The notes beneath the pieces were generated by a model. The model saw nothing but the letters and a program-made list of their open reading frames with translations, was not told the origin of the DNA and searched no databases. Position numbers and translations under genes: made by a program. From Oscillospiraceae bacterium (GTDB taxonomy: Bacteria > Bacillota > Clostridia > Oscillospirales > Oscillospiraceae): a stretch of DNA of 64,000 nt. Below, piece after piece: positions 25,980 through 34,081 of this stretch (positions are counted from its first letter, which is position 1; every line of letters starts with the position of its first letter). The stretch covers positions 1-64,000 of the forward strand of contig JAHHRS010000003.1 in NCBI GenBank assembly GCA_020025675.1, given 5' to 3'.

Positions 25980-27081
25980 ATCAGCCTTTAATAACTACAT
26001 ATCCGGCAGCGCCGCCGATGAGGAGCGGCAGCTTGTGGAAAGTGAAATTGAAAAGAACAGGCTCATAAACCAATATCTGGACGGTGAAATTCTGCCCTCG
26101 CCGGAATTGGGCGAACTGGAGGACATGAAAAAACTCAGGCACAGAATGCGCCGCCGCAGCGCAGGCATAGTCACAGTGTCAATTCTCCTGTGCGCCGCTC
26201 TCTTTCTGGGCATTTTCTACGGAATAGTTCCCGCCCTTGAGAAAAGCTACTGGGATCCGGCGGAAAGGGAGCTGGGAATTCCATATACAAGCGATTTAGA
26301 TATGACCCTTTCAGCCTATGCGGAGCTTTTCTGTCCATACATCACCATAAATCATGCCGCGGTGTCCCGCCGTGGCTTTGCAAGCTATGACATTTCCGTT
26401 TCCTATTGGAACTCAGTCCGTGGCGGAGATCTGAGCTATGCAAACCTGACTATGGATAAGGGTCAGCTTAGTCTCCCCAGAGGATTTATGAATTTCTGCC
26501 CCTTAAATATTTTTGAAAATGCCTGTTTTCCGAAATATCCCATGTATACAGAGTCAAAAGAGTATTATTATAATTCCTTCAGCACTCTCCCCGACTATCT
26601 CACCATAGATGCCGCCGTCAGCTTTACTGAGGATTTAAGCATAGATGAGCTTATAAAGCTTAACGAAAAGCTTCAGGAAAAGAACGCCTATCTGGTCTGG
26701 GTGGGGGTCAGAAGCTGTGACGAAAGCCTGCAAATAACCCCTCTGGTTGGAATGAGCCCCTTTAGCGGCGGAACTATTCGTGAAATTCAAAACGAAGAAT
26801 ACCCATACCTTGAAATTAAAGGTAGCGAGCTGAACGCAGAAAATATAGAGAAGCATTTTAAATCTCTGCTGAAATTTTCAAAGGACAGACAGCTTATGAA
26901 CCGCAGTCTGCCTTACAGTCCCTTCCCTGAATATTACGACAATGTTTTAAGCTATGTGGAGGAAAACGGAGTCAAAAGCTACGGCGCATACATTTCCGCT
27001 CCCCCCTCTGTTATGAAAGAGCTTTTGGACAGCGGCCTTGCCAGCCAGATATGGCCTCAGGACGTGTGGATACACATATAA
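25969..27081 (+). CDS. Membrane anti-sigma factor with extracellular sensor domain
   Basis: 370 residues. The N-terminal ~55 residues (DFKSAFNNYISGSAADEERQ...) are cytoplasmic and would bind the sigma factor. A single transmembrane helix follows (~67-88, GIVTVSILLCAALFLGIFYG). The remaining ~280 residues are extracytoplasmic and resemble the 'sigma factor regulator' N/C-terminal families (Sigma_reg_N/Sigma_reg_C), which I recall from the layout and the NAYLVWVGVRSCDE region. The gene overlaps the sigma gene by 11 bp. No protease site can be assigned and the signal is unknown. Confidence 0.8.
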   Translation: MDFKSAFNNYISGSAADEERQLVESEIEKNRLINQYLDGEILPSPELGELEDMKKLRHRMRRRSAGIVTVSILLCAALFLGIFYGIVPALEKSYWDPAERELGIPYTSDLDMTLSAYAELFCPYITINHAAVSRRGFASYDISVSYWNSVRGGDLSYANLTMDKGQLSLPRGFMNFCPLNIFENACFPKYPMYTESKEYYYNSFSTLPDYLTIDAAVSFTEDLSIDELIKLNEKLQEKNAYLVWVGVRSCDESLQITPLVGMSPFSGGTIREIQNEEYPYLEIKGSELNAENIEKHFKSLLKFSKDRQLMNRSLPYSPFPEYYDNVLSYVEENGVKSYGAYISAPPSVMKELLDSGLASQIWPQDVWIHI

Positions 27082-27098
27082 ATGTATAGAACGCAAAT

Positions 27099-27124
27099 GC
27101 GGCACAGTTTTGTTACTGTGCCGC
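27099..27124. terminator. Hairpin between convergent anti-sigma and zinc-ribbon genes
   Basis: Perfect 9-bp stem GCGGCACAG / CTGTGCCGC (27099-27107 with 27116-27124). No clear U-tract on either side, so it is a weak terminator or a 3' stabilising hairpin. Confidence 0.5.
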
Positions 27125-27178
27125 AAGCAATATAACAGAATATGAAATCAAAACTAAGTCCCTACGGTTATCTATGTA

Positions 27179-27421
27179 CTAAGCGTATGCACTGTCCATC
27201 CATGAAGCAATGCTGTCTGCCTCAAGCCCCAGCCCCTTTGAAATGAAAGCAGCTGCTTCATTTATATTCATACCGATGAGACGCTCAAAATTGGTGGTGC
27301 CTTCATCAAGCTGAAAATCTATTCTGCGGTTTTCAATATAACCGCAGTCATAGCACATATACATATCAATCTTTCTGTGGCTGTCCATATACATTTCATG
27401 TCCGCACCGAGGGCACTTCAT
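27179..27421 (-). CDS. Small zinc-ribbon protein of unknown function, paralogue A
   Basis: 80 residues. The N-terminus has two CxxC-type knuckles (MKCPRCGHEM and MCYDCGYIE) that should bind one zinc. The C-terminal half (TNFERLIGMNINEAAAFISKGLG...IASWMD) looks helical and resembles the 'NFExIKxxxxxExAxFL' motif found in many small phage and clostridial proteins. The start at 27421 follows GGAGGT; an earlier in-frame start at 27436 overlaps that site. It has its own strong promoter. A close relative lies at 59634-59879. I do not know its function. Confidence 0.8.
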   Translation of the reverse strand: MKCPRCGHEMYMDSHRKIDMYMCYDCGYIENRRIDFQLDEGTTNFERLIGMNINEAAAFISKGLGLEADSIASWMDSAYA

Positions 27422-27502
27422 AAAAACTACCTCCAATTACCAATAGCTGAACAGGTCTTTTTAAATTTACAAGTATTTGTTATTATTTTAACTATTGCTG
27501 TC

Positions 27503-27531
27503 AGTATAGCACTCTGTTAATGCTTTGTCAA
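27503..27531 (-). promoter_or_regulatory. Promoter of zinc-ribbon paralogue A
   Basis: On the minus strand: TTGACA (27526-27531), 17-bp spacer, TATACT (27503-27508). Near-consensus, 82 bp before the start codon. Confidence 0.8.
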
Positions 27532-27653
27532 TCCATTATATGCGAGTTATTCATAAATTTTCATGCAAAGTTCAGATTTACAGAAAAAATGTTTTTACCG
27601 CTAATTAGATTTTAATTTTCCTGCCCTTTAGTGCCTCTAAGCTGCAAAATCTC

Positions 27654-27682
27654 TGGACAATCCCCTGACGGCGGTTTATACT
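27654..27682 (+). promoter_or_regulatory. Promoter of prmA
   Basis: TGGACA (27654-27659), 17-bp spacer, TATACT (27677-27682), 23 bp before the start codon. Confidence 0.6.
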
Positions 27683-27705
27683 TATAGAAAAAAAGGAGTG
27701 TAATA

Positions 27706-28635
27706 ATGCGTTATATTGAGTTAACATGCAACACCCCCGCAGACGAGATTGAGCAGCGCTGTGAGCGTATGACAGAGCTTGGAGCTGAGGGATTTGTAAT
27801 AGAGAGCGAGGAAGATTTCAAAAACTTTCTTGAGGAAAATCATCAATACTGGGACTATGTGGATGAGGAACTGGAAAATCAGTTTGCAGGCGTAAGCCGT
27901 ATTAAATGCTACCTCTGCGATGATGAGGCAGGAAGAGAAGTTTTTAAAAACATTCTGGCAGCTTTCCCCGAAACTGAGGCAAGCTACGTGCAGGACAGCG
28001 ACTGGGAAAACAACTGGAGAGAATACTATAAGCCCATAGAGACAGGCAAAAAGCTTGTTGTAGTACCTGAATGGGAGGAAATTCCCGCCGACGGCAGAAC
28101 TCCCCTGCGCCTTGACCCAGGCCTTATTTTCGGCACAGGCAGCCACCCCACCACTAAAATGTGTCTGGAAGAGCTGGAAAATTATGCAGGCAAAGGGGTA
28201 AAAGTTTTAGACCTTGGCTGCGGCAGCGGCATTTTAGGCATTGCCTCTCTGGTTTTAGGCTCTGATTTCTGCCTTGGCTGTGACATTGACCCTAAAGCCC
28301 CCGATGTTGTGATGCAGAATGCCGCTTTAAACGGCATAGGCGGGGACAGACTAAAAGCTGTTGCAGGGGACATTGTAACAGATGATGCTCTCAGAGACTC
28401 TTTCGGCGAGGGCTACGATCTGGTACTTTCAAACATTGTGTCCGATGTTATAATAAATCTTGCCCCCTACGTCCCCCGATTCATTAAGCCCGACGGGGTT
28501 TATATCTCCTCCGGTATAATTGAAGGCCGTGAAAATGAGGTGCAGGCCGCCATTGAGAAGGCAGGCTTTAAGATAATCGACCACAGAATAATGGACGAGT
28601 GGCACTGCTTTGTGGCAAAGCCCGTAATGAAATAA
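27706..28635 (+). CDS. prmA: Ribosomal protein L11 methyltransferase
   Basis: A 309-residue SAM-dependent methyltransferase that trimethylates ribosomal protein L11. The N-terminal L11-recognition domain (~1-110) is followed by a Rossmann domain with LDLGCGSGILGIASLVLG (SAM motif I) and GCDIDPKA. The substrate motif LSNIVSDVIINLAP is in the NPPY-like position. The signature DPGLIFGTGSHPTTKMCLE is typical of PrmA. The start follows AAAAGGAG. A terminator hairpin comes immediately after the stop. Confidence 0.95.
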   Translation: MRYIELTCNTPADEIEQRCERMTELGAEGFVIESEEDFKNFLEENHQYWDYVDEELENQFAGVSRIKCYLCDDEAGREVFKNILAAFPETEASYVQDSDWENNWREYYKPIETGKKLVVVPEWEEIPADGRTPLRLDPGLIFGTGSHPTTKMCLEELENYAGKGVKVLDLGCGSGILGIASLVLGSDFCLGCDIDPKAPDVVMQNAALNGIGGDRLKAVAGDIVTDDALRDSFGEGYDLVLSNIVSDVIINLAPYVPRFIKPDGVYISSGIIEGRENEVQAAIEKAGFKIIDHRIMDEWHCFVAKPVMK

Positions 28636-28640
28636 GATGA

Positions 28641-28664
28641 AAGCGCTCCGAAAACGGAGCGCTT
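28641..28664 (+). terminator. Hairpin after prmA, left copy of a duplicated palindrome
   Basis: AAGCGCTCCG-aaaa-CGGAGCGCTT, a perfect 10-bp stem directly after the prmA stop, but without a T-run. The same 24-bp sequence recurs at 28870-28893 with a T-run. Confidence 0.7.
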
Positions 28665-28869
28665 GAGACTGTCGAAAAACTCCTTCGGAGGTTTTCGACA
28701 AAGAGCTGCGGTCTGAACAGCGCATAATTTGTTCGCCTTTGGCGAACAAATTCCACACTATCAGACCGAGAAGTATTTTTTCCAAGGTACACGCCCTTGG
28801 AAAAAATGAATTTAATTTTCTTTGCCGCTGCGGCGGCAAACTCTGCGAGGCTCTTTTGAAAAGCTGAAG
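28665..28869. mobile_element. Multi-hairpin intergenic element, MITE/REP-like candidate
   Basis: About 205 bp made almost entirely of inverted repeats: a TGTCGAAAA...TTTTCGACA hairpin (28670-28700); CGGTCTGA/TCAGACCG arms (28709-28716, 28761-28768) enclosing a perfect 12-bp stem (28726-28752); a 13-bp stem (28775-28807); and an 8-bp stem (28821-28840). It is flanked by two direct copies of a 24-bp palindromic terminator hairpin. It encodes no protein. Similar hairpin-dense intergenic units recur, as I recall, in Ruminococcaceae genomes, sometimes mis-called as short ORFs on the minus strand. The mobility mechanism is unknown. Confidence 0.6.
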
Positions 28870-28899
28870 CGCTCCGAAAACGGAGCGCTTTTTTAGTGA
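28870..28899. terminator. Terminator, right copy of the duplicated palindrome
   Basis: AAGCGCTCCG-aaaa-CGGAGCGCTT followed by a run of T. In this position it can act on transcripts from prmA; it also lies just past the htrA stop codon on the opposite strand. Confidence 0.8.
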
Positions 28900-28913
28900 A
28901 CTTTTTTATAAAT

Positions 28914-30248
28914 TTATTTCTCTTTGTAAACCTCGTTTGTGTCCATAAGCACCACGTCAACCTCAAAGGTTTCTCCCTCACGCCAGATTTTAAATGTCAT
29001 GCTGTCGCCCACACCAAGTGCGCTCTTAATCACATTCACATCTTCGGTAGTTTTAACCGCCTGACCGTTAACCTCAAGCAGGATGTCACCGGGCTTTATG
29101 CCCTTCTTCTCAGCGTCTGAACCTTTGCTGACGGCAGAAATATAAAGTCCGTCCGGCAATTCGTAATGCTCAGCCGCATTTTCAGGTATGGCACCCACAG
29201 TAATACCGATAGAGGGTCTGCCCTTCACCTCGCCGTAGGTGCAAAGAGAGTCCACAACTTCTTTAACGGTGTTTGAAGGAATTGCAAAGCCTATGCCCTC
29301 AATGCTGGAAAAGGAAGACATCATCTTCATATTGGTTATACCTATAACCTGACCGTACATGTTAAACAGTGCGCCGCCGGAGTTACCCTCATTTATGGCA
29401 GTGTTGGTCTGGAGAAGATTCATGCTGTGGCCGTTATGGTTAATTCCACGCTCAATGGCGGAAATTATGCCGTCAGTCAAGGTACTTCTGAATGTTTCAC
29501 CAAGGGGGTTTCCGATAGCCGCAACCTTGTCGCCCACTGAAAGCACCGAGCTGTCACCGAAGCTTGCGGGAGTGAGTCCCTGAGCTTCAATCTTTAAAAC
29601 GGCTATATCGCTTATAACATCTGCACCCACAAGCTTTGCGTCGTAAACGCTGTCATCGCCCAAAGTAACGGTGGCGCTGTCACAGCCGTCAATAACGTGG
29701 GTATTGGTGAGAATAAGGCCGTCGCTTGAAAGCACCACGCCTGTTCCCCAGTTATATCCGTTCATGTCTTTGGTATAACCGGAAATCGCAACTATACTGG
29801 GAGAACTCTTTTTGTAAAGTTCCTTCAGGTCCAGCTCTTCCTCATCCTCAGCCATAATCTGAAGGCTGAAGTCCTTCGGAAGCTCAGCTCTGGGAATATT
29901 TATCTCCGTTACATCACGCTGGACATTATTATAGAAGTTACTGAAAAAATCCTGCCAGTCATCCGGCAGTTCTTCCTTATCTCCGGGATTATTAAAAGGC
30001 TCAAAAGGTGCAAAGCCTTTGTCCGGCAAATTGGGAAGCATATCGGAGTTATCGTCTTTTCCGTTGGAAAAAGCCACGGAAGTAGCTATTATAAGCACCA
30101 GCACCAGAACGGTAAGACCCGTTATTCTCAACGGAGTAAAGCCCTTTTTGCCGTCTTTCTTCTTTTTCGGCTCAGAGTCGGTTTGCTGTTCATCATATTT
30201 CAGAGGCCTGTACCAGTCCTCTGTCTTATACCATTTTTCATTGCTCAT
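28914..30248 (-). CDS. htrA: Membrane-anchored HtrA/DegP-like serine protease
   Basis: 444 residues: a cytoplasmic N-terminus, one transmembrane helix (~43-65, ITGLTVLVLVLIIATSVAF), an acidic linker, a trypsin-like protease domain and one C-terminal PDZ domain. The catalytic triad is intact: His in LTNTHVIDG, Asp in DISDIAVLKIE and Ser in INEGNSGGALF. It degrades or refolds damaged proteins outside the membrane. It is the last gene of a response regulator-histidine kinase-htrA unit on the same strand, so the two-component system probably controls it, as CssRS does in Bacillus. Confidence 0.95.
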   Translation of the reverse strand: MSNEKWYKTEDWYRPLKYDEQQTDSEPKKKKDGKKGFTPLRITGLTVLVLVLIIATSVAFSNGKDDNSDMLPNLPDKGFAPFEPFNNPGDKEELPDDWQDFFSNFYNNVQRDVTEINIPRAELPKDFSLQIMAEDEEELDLKELYKKSSPSIVAISGYTKDMNGYNWGTGVVLSSDGLILTNTHVIDGCDSATVTLGDDSVYDAKLVGADVISDIAVLKIEAQGLTPASFGDSSVLSVGDKVAAIGNPLGETFRSTLTDGIISAIERGINHNGHSMNLLQTNTAINEGNSGGALFNMYGQVIGITNMKMMSSFSSIEGIGFAIPSNTVKEVVDSLCTYGEVKGRPSIGITVGAIPENAAEHYELPDGLYISAVSKGSDAEKKGIKPGDILLEVNGQAVKTTEDVNVIKSALGVGDSMTFKIWREGETFEVDVVLMDTNEVYKEK

Positions 30249-30290
30249 ATATTTCCTGTCCTCTCCCGCCAGACGGCGGCTGCGACTTTT

Positions 30291-31718
30291 TTATTTTTCA
30301 TCGGCCAGCGTAAGGGTAAACACAAATTCCGTCATTCCGTCCTCACTCTTAACGGCAATATCCTCATCATGGCTGTTTATAATGGTTTTAACCAGATATA
30401 GCCCCAGACCTACGCCGTCCTTATCCAGACTTCTGGATCTGTCGGACTTATGGAAACGGTCAAATATAAAGGGCAGATCCTCCGGCGGTATGGTTTCGCC
30501 GTAGTCCTTAATGGAGAAATATGCCTTGCCGTTATCCTTATATATGCGAAGGGTAAGACAGCTGTCGGGTTTTGCAAACTTTATTGCGTTATCAAGCAGG
30601 TTATATATAACCTGAGTAATTGCATCCCTGTCTGCTTTTACCATAATATGATTATCGGGAAGCTGGGGGTCAACATCCAGATTTTTCTTGTTTGCTCTGC
30701 TCTCAAAGCTCAAAAGGGTTTGCAGTGCAAGCTCGGTAAGGTCAAAGACTGTCCTTCTCGAAGTGTCGGAGGCCTTGCTCTTTGCCTGTGACAAACTGAG
30801 CATATCACGGACCAGACGGGAAAGCCGCCTTGTCTCGTCCCTTATTGAGCGCAGGTATTTTTCCTGCTCAGACGGTGGGATAGTGCCGTCCAGAATACCG
30901 TCGGCAAAGCCGGAAATGGTTGTCATAGGCGTTCTCAGCTCGTGGGAAACATTGGCTATAAATTCGCTTCTTCTTTTTTCAGCCTGTTCAAGAGAATCAG
31001 CCATTTTGTTAAATGAGTCTATAAGTGCCCCCATCTCATCGGCAGGATCGTCAGCCTGGCGGACTCTGACCGAAAAATCTCCCCGTGCAAACTTTCTGGA
31101 AGCGGCGGCGATCTCGTCTAAAGGTTTTGCCATGCGCTTTGAATAAACAAGAGTTGCAATAAGTGCGGCACAGAAAACCCCTATGGTGACTACGGTTGCA
31201 ATGCCAAGGAAAGTAGACCATGCCCCCAGCATATTGTCAATAATATTCGTTACGAACACATAGCCGATCTTTTCCCCGCCTCTGCTTAATATAGGCTGAG
31301 CCACCACATAGCGTTCACGCTTGAACATACCCTCCATATCGCTCATTATGTCCAGCATTCCGCTTTTATCAAGATCTTCAACAATACTTTCAGGTACCTG
31401 AACTCCCAAGCTCTCACCGTTGGGGCTTTTGTCGGTGCATACCACATAGCCATCTGTGTCGGTAATAAAAATTTGATTTCCCGTAGAATTTGCAATAGAG
31501 CTTATGGACATACCGAGAACCCAGCTTGAAAGAGAGTCTGACTGAGAGATAGCCGAGGCAGTACGGGATACCTCACGGGCGCTGCTCATCATATTGCTTC
31601 TGTATTCGCTTATAATATAGTTCCTGCCTATTCCCACAAAGGAGAAGGCAACTACGAGAAAGCACACAGAAACCATAATGGCGGTGGCTACAAAGTTTCT
31701 AAGGTAAATGCTTTTCAT
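30291..31718 (-). CDS. Membrane sensor histidine kinase
   Basis: 475 residues. Two transmembrane helices (~8-30 and ~170-195) enclose an extracytoplasmic sensor domain of ~140 residues. HAMP (~195-245), HisKA with NVSHELRTPMTTISGFADG (phospho-His) and HATPase_c with NLLDNAIKFA and GVGLGLYLVKTI follow. It starts 7 bp after the response regulator stop. With htrA downstream it resembles envelope-stress kinases of the CssS type, but the signal is not readable from sequence. Confidence 0.94.
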   Translation of the reverse strand: MKSIYLRNFVATAIMVSVCFLVVAFSFVGIGRNYIISEYRSNMMSSAREVSRTASAISQSDSLSSWVLGMSISSIANSTGNQIFITDTDGYVVCTDKSPNGESLGVQVPESIVEDLDKSGMLDIMSDMEGMFKRERYVVAQPILSRGGEKIGYVFVTNIIDNMLGAWSTFLGIATVVTIGVFCAALIATLVYSKRMAKPLDEIAAASRKFARGDFSVRVRQADDPADEMGALIDSFNKMADSLEQAEKRRSEFIANVSHELRTPMTTISGFADGILDGTIPPSEQEKYLRSIRDETRRLSRLVRDMLSLSQAKSKASDTSRRTVFDLTELALQTLLSFESRANKKNLDVDPQLPDNHIMVKADRDAITQVIYNLLDNAIKFAKPDSCLTLRIYKDNGKAYFSIKDYGETIPPEDLPFIFDRFHKSDRSRSLDKDGVGLGLYLVKTIINSHDEDIAVKSEDGMTEFVFTLTLADEK

Positions 31719-31724
31719 TCAGTA

Positions 31725-32408
31725 TTACTCAACAAGCTCAAACTTATAGCCCACGCCCCATACAGTTTTAAGGCTCCACTTATCGCTGACCCCTTCAAGC
31801 TTTTCTCTCAGGCGCTTAACATGAACGTCCACCGTGCGGGAGTCCCCGAAGTAGTCAAAGCCCCAAACTTCATCCAAAAGCTGGTTTCTGGTAAATACCC
31901 GGTTGGGGGAAGACGCCAAATGATACAGCAGCTCCATTTCTTTAGGCGGAGTATCAATTTTTTTCCCGTCCACGGTAAGCTCGTAGGAATCAAGGTTTAT
32001 GATAAGCTTATCGAAGCTCAGCTTCTTTTCCACCGGTGCGTCTGCGTCGGTTCTGCGCATAACGGCATGGACTCTGGCTATAAGCTCCTTCACATCAAAG
32101 GGCTTTGTTATATAGTCGTCGGCACCCATCTCAAGGCCGTTAATCTTGTCCTCTGTTTCGCCTTTTGCCGTAAGCATGATTATAGGCGTAGAGGATTTCT
32201 TTCTTATATCACGGCATATCTTCCAGCCGTCTTTAATCGGAAGCATAATATCCAGCAGTACAACATCAGGCTGGAAAAGGTCAAACATGGACTCAGCCTT
32301 CCCTCCGTCTGAGGAAATCATTACCTCGAATCCGTCCTTGCCCAGATACAGTCTTAAAAGCTCTGCTATATTACCGTCATCTTCAACAACAAGAGCGCGT
32401 TTGCTCAT
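31725..32408 (-). CDS. OmpR-family response regulator
   Basis: 227 residues: a receiver domain with the phospho-acceptor Asp in VVLLDIMLPIKDGW and the conserved Lys in DDYITKPFDVKEL, then a winged-helix DNA-binding domain (~130-227, FTRNQLLDEVWGFDYFGDSRTVDVHVKRLREKL region). It is the first gene of the regulator-kinase-htrA unit. The start follows AAGGAG. It most likely activates its own operon and other envelope-stress genes; the binding site was not identified. Confidence 0.95.
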   Translation of the reverse strand: MSKRALVVEDDGNIAELLRLYLGKDGFEVMISSDGGKAESMFDLFQPDVVLLDIMLPIKDGWKICRDIRKKSSTPIIMLTAKGETEDKINGLEMGADDYITKPFDVKELIARVHAVMRRTDADAPVEKKLSFDKLIINLDSYELTVDGKKIDTPPKEMELLYHLASSPNRVFTRNQLLDEVWGFDYFGDSRTVDVHVKRLREKLEGVSDKWSLKTVWGVGYKFELVE

Positions 32409-32507
32409 AATATTCGCTCCTTCTACAAAAGAATTTCACTATCTGTGTTGTATTTTATTATACATCACAGCTAAGAACAAAGGTTAAGAAAATGTAAAAT
32501 ACGAGGC

Positions 32508-33890
32508 TTAGAATTCCAGTTTCTGAAGCTGGATAAGGGTCAGAATATAGACCTTCAGAGCCTCTATAAGATAGTCCTCGCTTGCCCCCTCTTCCGCACC
32601 GTGAATGGGGCCTGCAAATGAAGGCATAGGTCTCTCCGGGTGCTCAGGGCCAAAGGAAACAGCATTGGGAAAATCTCTTGCATAAGTGCCGCCGCCGATG
32701 GTGTAAGGCTTTGCATTTTCTCCTGTAACATCGTTGTAGGAGTTAATGCATATCTGAACTGCGGGATTATCAAGGCTCATGTAGAAAGGTTCAGCCTCTC
32801 GGAGCATGGTGACCTCTGCTGTGTTCCCCGCCTTTTCCTGCATCTGTGAAACAAGCTTTGCGCCGTTTGTGTTGGTGGGGAAACGGCTGTCGATACTCTG
32901 GAAAATGTGTCCGTCCTCAACGCCGATAACACCGCCCACTATGGTAAGGGGCTCAAAAATGCCGTCATCGGCCGCAACGCCCAGCTTTGCGCCTGTCCAG
33001 TCGTCATGGAGAAGCTTTAGGAAAGAGAGAAACTTCTCTTCATTTTCATCACCCACTTTATTTTCCAGCAGGTAATCCACCATAACGCCGATTGCGTTTC
33101 TTGTGCCTTCCGGCAAAGAGGCGTGACCGCCTATGCCTTTTGCCTCCAGACTCCACAAGCCCTTTTCAAGCTCCACAGCCTGAACGTCTTTGGTGGAAGA
33201 GAGCTTTTCAGCCTTCACCTTTGCTCTCACCTTGTCCGGAATAACGTTTGCGGCAACACCGCCCTTAATATCAACTATATTACCCATAGCCGTATTAGAT
33301 ACTATCCTGCCCTGAAAAATACCTTTTTCACCGTTGCAGAGGGGAAAGTTTGCGTCGGGGCTGAAGCAGAACAGAGGTGCAGGATAGTTATTGAGATAGT
33401 GCTCCACATCCAGCATGCCTGTCTCCTCGTTAACACCAAGCAAAGCTCTCACCGGATATTTAAGGGGAATATTGTGCTCTTTCAGATACTTCAAAGCATA
33501 AAGGCACAAAACAGAGGGGCCTTTGTCGTCCATAACGCCGCGGCCTATTATCCAGCCGTCCTTGCGGCGCATTTTAAAGGGGTCGGCTTTCCAGCCCTCA
33601 CCTGCGGGTACAACATCAAGGTGGGTAATGGTTGCAATATATTTGTCGGTATTCTCGCCCAGAAGAGCGTATCCGATTTTACCCTCGCAGTTATAACCCT
33701 CAAGACCCAGCTCATCAATTATTTTGAGAGCCTCATCAAGAGCCTTTGCGGGGCCTATGCCGAAGGGAGCGCCGTTTACGGGTTCACCCTCAACGCTGTC
33801 TATAGCCACAAGACGGGAAATGTCTCTGAATATATTTTCATAATTTTCTTCACAGAATTTATCAATATCGTGACGAAGCTGTTCGTTCAT
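32508..33890 (-). CDS. pepV: PepV-type dipeptidase, M20 family
   Basis: A 460-residue dinuclear zinc dipeptidase of the M20 family (PepV/Sapep group). Metal and catalytic motifs: THLDVVPAGEGW (His and catalytic Asp), GRGVMDDKGP (bridging Asp), NEETG (general base Glu and metal Glu), SPDANFPLCNGEKG and, near the end, GPIHGAEEGASED (His). The length matches. The start follows GGAGG. It releases amino acids from dipeptides in the cytoplasm. It stands alone between the two-component operon and plsY. Confidence 0.94.
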   Translation of the reverse strand: MNEQLRHDIDKFCEENYENIFRDISRLVAIDSVEGEPVNGAPFGIGPAKALDEALKIIDELGLEGYNCEGKIGYALLGENTDKYIATITHLDVVPAGEGWKADPFKMRRKDGWIIGRGVMDDKGPSVLCLYALKYLKEHNIPLKYPVRALLGVNEETGMLDVEHYLNNYPAPLFCFSPDANFPLCNGEKGIFQGRIVSNTAMGNIVDIKGGVAANVIPDKVRAKVKAEKLSSTKDVQAVELEKGLWSLEAKGIGGHASLPEGTRNAIGVMVDYLLENKVGDENEEKFLSFLKLLHDDWTGAKLGVAADDGIFEPLTIVGGVIGVEDGHIFQSIDSRFPTNTNGAKLVSQMQEKAGNTAEVTMLREAEPFYMSLDNPAVQICINSYNDVTGENAKPYTIGGGTYARDFPNAVSFGPEHPERPMPSFAGPIHGAEEGASEDYLIEALKVYILTLIQLQKLEF

Positions 33891-34044
33891 ATAAATATCC
33901 TCCCTGTATTACTTCTTAGTATATGCGTAAAATATATCATTTTTCTCATTTTATTTCAAGCTCTCAGGAAATTAAAGCTAAAAAACCACATATTTTTTTA
34001 TCATCTGCTTTGCCCCGATTTTCCAAATAGACAAAGCCGAGAGC

Positions 34045-34072
34045 ATAAAAAAGGACAGGCTTTACGCCTGTC
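34045..34072 (-). terminator. Terminator of plsY
   Basis: Stem GACAGGC / GCCTGTC (34054-34060 with 34066-34072), loop TTTAC; on the minus strand it is followed by six T. Confidence 0.85.
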
Positions 34073-34081
34073 ACAAATAAA

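Noticed and set aside
28665..28869. Insertion sequence
   Set aside because: It has no transposase frame and is only ~205 bp; only a non-autonomous element is possible.
28429..28981. Minus-strand frames of 136-137 residues near prmA/htrA
   Set aside because: They run through the hairpin-dense element and antisense of prmA; their sequence is translation of inverted repeats. They are not genes.
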